Assembly (NCBI RefSeq): GCF_001263205.1
Contig: NZ_CP012333.1
Coordinates: forward strand, 8,227,501-8,291,500
Direction of reading: 5' to 3'
DNA length: 64,000 bases
Source of the DNA: Labilithrix luteola
GTDB taxonomy: Bacteria > Myxococcota_A > Polyangia > Polyangiales > Polyangiaceae
Shown here: positions 61,217 through 64,000 of the stretch, piece by piece
Layout: the number at the start of each line of letters is the position of its first letter
How positions within the stretch are numbered: the first letter of the stretch is position 1
Notes under the pieces: generated by a model
The model's input: the letters and a program-made list of their open reading frames with translations, nothing else
Database searches by the model: none
Told to the model about the DNA's origin: nothing
Position numbers and translations under genes: made by a program

Positions 61217-62608
61217 TCAGCCCGTGAGGATCCGCATCGGGTGCTCGACGAGCGAGCGGAGCTCGGCGAGGAACGCCGCGCCCACTGCGCCGTCGATCAC
61301 GCGGTGATCGCAGGAGAGCGTCATCGCCAGCTTCTTGCCGGGGACGACCGCGCCGTTCTTCACGACGGGCTCTTCCCGAACCTGACCGACGGCGAGGATC
61401 GCGCCCTCGGGCGGGTTGATGACGGCGGAGAACTCGTCGATGCCGAACATGCCGAGGTTCGAGATCGAGAAGGTTCCGTCGCTCATGTCCTCGGGCTTGA
61501 GCTTCTTGCCGCGAGCGCGCGTCGCCAGGTCGCGAACTTCGCGCCCGATGGCAACGACGCTCTTCTGATCCGCGTTGCGGACGACCGGCGTGACGAGGCC
61601 TTCCGGAACGGCCACGGCGACGGAGATGTCGACGCGCTTGTGGATGAGGATCGCCTCGTCCGTGAACTGCGCGTTGCACTCCGGCACGCGGACGAGCGCG
61701 GCGGCGACAGCCTTGATGAGGAGATCGTTGATGCTGATCTTCTCTGGCTTCGCATCCGCATCGCCCTTCTTGGCGTTCGCGGCGAGGTCGGCGTTGATCG
61801 TCTCGCGGAGGGCGACGATGCCCGACGCGTCGACGTCGATGGTCAGGTAGAAGTGCGGGACCGTCTGCTTCGACTGCACGAGGCGGCGAGCGATGGTCTT
61901 GCGCATCGGCGAGAGCGGACGAACCTCCGGCGCGGCGAGGCCGGGCGCGCCGGATGGAGAAGCGGGAGCCTGCGGAGCGCGCGCGAGCGCCGTGCCCGGA
62001 GCCGAGACGCCGTTGGCGCGCGGCTGGAGGCTGTCGAGATCGCTCGGGAGGATCCGACCGTGGTCACCCGAGCCCTGCGCGTACGCGAGATCGAGGCCAC
62101 GCTCGCGCGCGACCTTGCGGACGTAGGGCGAGGCGAGGGGACGGCCGTTGAGGACCTCGGCATCGGGGCCGGCATCACGCTCGGTGCGCGTGAGGAGGCT
62201 GCCCGAGGACACGGGACCGGTCTTGGCGGGCGCGGGCGCAGGCGCCGGTGCGGGAGCCGCCGCCGGAGCGGGCGCGGGAGCCGCGGCGGGCGCTGCTGCG
62301 GGAGCCGCTGCCGGAGCTGCTGCGCCGCCCGCGGGCTTGGCGCTCGCGGCGAGGGCGCTGACGTCTTCGCCAGGATTGCCGACGACCGCCACCGGATCGC
62401 CGAGCTTCACGTTGGTGCCCGCCGGCACCAGGATCTTGAGCAGCGTGCCCTTGTCGAAGGCACGGAACTCCATCGTCGCCTTGTCGGTTTCGACTTCGGC
62501 GAGAAGGTCGTCCACTTGAACGCTGTCACCTTCCTTCTTGTGCCAGGTGACGAGCAGACCCTCCTCCATGGTGGGGGAGAGCTTCGGCATGTCGAGAATC
62601 TTTGCCAT
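61217..62608 (-). CDS. pdhC: Dihydrolipoamide acetyltransferase, pyruvate dehydrogenase E2
   Basis: A 463-residue E2. Residues 1-80 are a lipoyl domain with Lys43 in ETDKATMEF. A very Ala/Pro-rich linker of about 35 residues follows, then the E1/E3-binding domain (ASPYVRKVARERGLDL) and the catalytic domain with HxxxDG (CDHRVIDGAVGA, His435, Asp439). It transfers the acetyl group to CoA. ATG 62608 follows AGGAGGAG. It forms an operon with pdhB and pdhA, 14 bases apart. LipA is encoded at 45.2 kb. Confidence 0.96.
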   Translation of the reverse strand: MAKILDMPKLSPTMEEGLLVTWHKKEGDSVQVDDLLAEVETDKATMEFRAFDKGTLLKILVPAGTNVKLGDPVAVVGNPGEDVSALAASAKPAGGAAAPAAAPAAAPAAAPAPAPAAAPAPAPAPAPAKTGPVSSGSLLTRTERDAGPDAEVLNGRPLASPYVRKVARERGLDLAYAQGSGDHGRILPSDLDSLQPRANGVSAPGTALARAPQAPASPSGAPGLAAPEVRPLSPMRKTIARRLVQSKQTVPHFYLTIDVDASGIVALRETINADLAANAKKGDADAKPEKISINDLLIKAVAAALVRVPECNAQFTDEAILIHKRVDISVAVAVPEGLVTPVVRNADQKSVVAIGREVRDLATRARGKKLKPEDMSDGTFSISNLGMFGIDEFSAVINPPEGAILAVGQVREEPVVKNGAVVPGKKLAMTLSCDHRVIDGAVGAAFLAELRSLVEHPMRILTG

Positions 62609-62622
62609 CGCGATCTCCTCCT

Positions 62623-63633
62623 TCAGGCCTGCGCCGAGACGTTCGAACCCGCACGACCGCGCGTCACGACGCGCTTGACCGCACCGACGACGCGGTCGGC
62701 TTGCGGCATGCAGTACTGCTCGAGTTTCGCGTTGTAGGGCATGGGCACGTCGAGGGTGGTGACGCGGAGAACCGGCGCGTCGAGCGAGTCGAACGCGAGG
62801 CGCTGGACGCGGTCGGAGATCTCCGCGCCGACGCCGCCGTACGGCCATCCTTCGTGGACGACGACGCAGCGATGCGTCTTGCGCACGGAGTGGATGATCG
62901 TGTCCTCGTCGAGCGGGCGGATCGAGCGAAGGTCGACGATCTCGCAGGAGATGCCTTCCTTCTCGAGCTGCGCCGCGGCTTCGATCGCCACGTGGGTCAT
63001 GCGCGAGTAGGCGACGAGCGTGACGTCCTTGCCGGGGCGGACGATCTGCGCCTTGCCCAGCGGGATGGCGTCGAGGTCGTCGGGCACGTCGCCCTTCACC
63101 GAGTAGAGCGTCTCCGACTCCATGATGAGCACGGGGTTGTCGTCACGGATGGCCGTCTTCATGAGGCCATACGCATCCGCCGGGAAGGCGGGGGCGACGA
63201 CCTTGAGGCCCGGCACCGTGGCGTAGAAGTGCTCCATCGCGTGGCTGTGCTGGCTGCCGACCTGACGCGCGCTGGCGTTGGGACCGCGGAAGACGATCGG
63301 GCAGTTGAACTGGCCGCCCGACATCTGACGGATCTTCGCCGCGTTGTTCAGGATCTGGTCGAACGCGACGGCGGAGAAGTTCCACGTCATGAACTCGATG
63401 ATCGGGCGGAGACCCACCATCGCTGCGCCGACGCCGAGACCGGCAAAGCCGCCTTCCGCAATCGGCGCGTCGATCACGCGGCGCGGCCCGAACTTGTCGA
63501 GCATGCCCTCGCTGACCTTGTACGCGCCCTGGTAGTAGCCGACCTCTTCGCCCATGAGGAAGATGCGGTCGTCCCGCTCCATCTCCTCGATCATCGCTTC
63601 GCGCAGGGCTTCTCGGAACCTGAGGACCCTCAT
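62623..63633 (-). CDS. pdhB: Pyruvate dehydrogenase E1 component, beta subunit
   Basis: A 336-residue thiamine-diphosphate enzyme subunit: FREALREAMIEEMERDDRIF, GEEVGYYQGAYKVSEGML with the catalytic Glu, and QHSHAMEHFYATVPGLKV. The C-terminal transketolase domain follows. It decarboxylates pyruvate with PdhA. ATG 63633 follows AGGAAG. Confidence 0.96.
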   Translation of the reverse strand: MRVLRFREALREAMIEEMERDDRIFLMGEEVGYYQGAYKVSEGMLDKFGPRRVIDAPIAEGGFAGLGVGAAMVGLRPIIEFMTWNFSAVAFDQILNNAAKIRQMSGGQFNCPIVFRGPNASARQVGSQHSHAMEHFYATVPGLKVVAPAFPADAYGLMKTAIRDDNPVLIMESETLYSVKGDVPDDLDAIPLGKAQIVRPGKDVTLVAYSRMTHVAIEAAAQLEKEGISCEIVDLRSIRPLDEDTIIHSVRKTHRCVVVHEGWPYGGVGAEISDRVQRLAFDSLDAPVLRVTTLDVPMPYNAKLEQYCMPQADRVVGAVKRVVTRGRAGSNVSAQA

Positions 63634-63652
63634 TGTCTTCTTCCTTCGTCGC

Positions 63653-64000
63653 TCAGGCCGCGAACGGGCCGTCGTAGGTGGTCGGTTCCAAAATCGAGGC
63701 GTCCGGCTCGGGACTCTCCTCGGCAAACTTCACGGCGTCGAGCACCTCGGCCTCGACCTCGTCTTCGAGCGTCTTGAGGCGTGCGGCTCCGAAGCCTTCC
63801 TTTTCGAGCTGCTCGCGCGCGCGCAGGAGCGGGTCGCGCTTCTTGTGCTCGTCGAGCTCGTCGGACGTGCGGTACTTGCCCGGGTCGCTCATCGAGTGAC
63901 CTCGGTAGCGGTACGTACGTACCTCGACGAGCGTGGGGAGCGACTGCTCGCGCGCGCGCTTGACCGCCTCGCCAATGCGATGCTCGACGTTGAGGACGTC
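63653..64000 (-). CDS. pdhA: Pyruvate dehydrogenase E1 component, alpha subunit, partial
   Basis: Only the last 115 residues lie in the window; the gene continues past the right edge. YRYRGHSMSDPGKYR is the conserved thiamine-diphosphate loop next to the phosphorylation-loop region of E1 alpha. It stops 19 bases before pdhB, giving the gene order pdhA-pdhB-pdhC. Confidence 0.95.
   Translation of the reverse strand, partial: DVLNVEHRIGEAVKRAREQSLPTLVEVRTYRYRGHSMSDPGKYRTSDELDEHKKRDPLLRAREQLEKEGFGAARLKTLEDEVEAEVLDAVKFAEESPEPDASILEPTTYDGPFAA

Noticed and set aside
1..64000. tRNA, rRNA or CRISPR array
   Set aside because: No cloverleaf with conserved TTCGA loop, rRNA-like stretch or regularly spaced direct repeats was found; the 12-base and 71-base repeats are contiguous tandem copies.

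Overview
The window is GC-rich, densely coded DNA, and every gene-sized reading frame has the strong third-position G/C bias of a high-GC genome. The gene families point to a myxobacterium, probably of the Polyangiales/Sorangiineae type; this is inferred from gene content and not from a marker gene. The supporting features are a membrane Ser/Thr kinase with a Pro/Ala-rich linker, many short-lived-looking lipoproteins with Ser/Ala/Pro or Cys-rich regions, a DUF4388-J-domain fusion, a Roadblock protein, an SUMF1-like lipoprotein, long-N-terminus HflX, SpoVR and DUF444. I found no rRNA, tRNA, CRISPR array or insertion sequence.

Layout. 1-8.1 kb (+): the end of a WbpM/CapD-type sugar-nucleotide dehydratase, a family-4 glycosyltransferase, envelope proteins and a Ser/Thr kinase. 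8.1-12.9 kb: a Cys-rich lipoprotein, a Roadblock protein, and divergent hrpB and murB. 12.9-15.7 kb (-): four genes joined by 4-base stop/start overlaps, encoding a TPR-like membrane protein, an 83-residue peptide with an HGANCSS motif, a radical SAM/SPASM enzyme and a small three-helix membrane protein. This looks like a peptide-modification locus and is the best candidate for an undescribed system. 15.7-25.9 kb: lipoproteins, a DUF4388-J protein, an HPP-family membrane protein, efp, a cytochrome/copper-monooxygenase-like lipoprotein and hflX. 26-30.1 kb: hutU, a VOC protein, a DHH phosphoesterase and a lipoprotein. 30.1-31.3 kb: a regulatory stretch with inverted repeats, a sigma-54-like promoter, a 22-codon Cys-rich mini-gene with a strong ribosome binding site, an SmtB/CadC-type metal sensor and a 21-bp-stem hairpin. 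31.3-35.8 kb: an Rsm22-like methyltransferase, thiE, holB and small membrane proteins.

36-46.4 kb: a large lipoprotein, a GH172/DUF2961 lipoprotein transcribed with a crotonase and a 3-hydroxyacyl-CoA dehydrogenase, a TPR lipoprotein, mtnA and lipA. 46.4-55.3 kb: a DHA2 drug exporter and DUF444 (YeaH), whose 3' end is present three times. An accessory block follows: a MerR regulator with two matching operator/promoter boxes, a frameshifted SDR gene, a sterol-desaturase-like protein, a peptidoglycan-binding/glycine-zipper protein and an HD phosphohydrolase. 55.4-64 kb: spoVR, a TPR lipoprotein, a cold-shock gene with a clear terminator, then on the minus strand pdhA (partial), pdhB, pdhC, an SUMF1-like lipoprotein and a metallophosphoesterase. 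lipA at 45 kb makes the lipoyl cofactor that PdhC needs.

Coordinates of start codons were chosen from signal peptides, ribosome binding sites and gene overlaps. Function calls come from motif recognition by eye and were not checked against any database.
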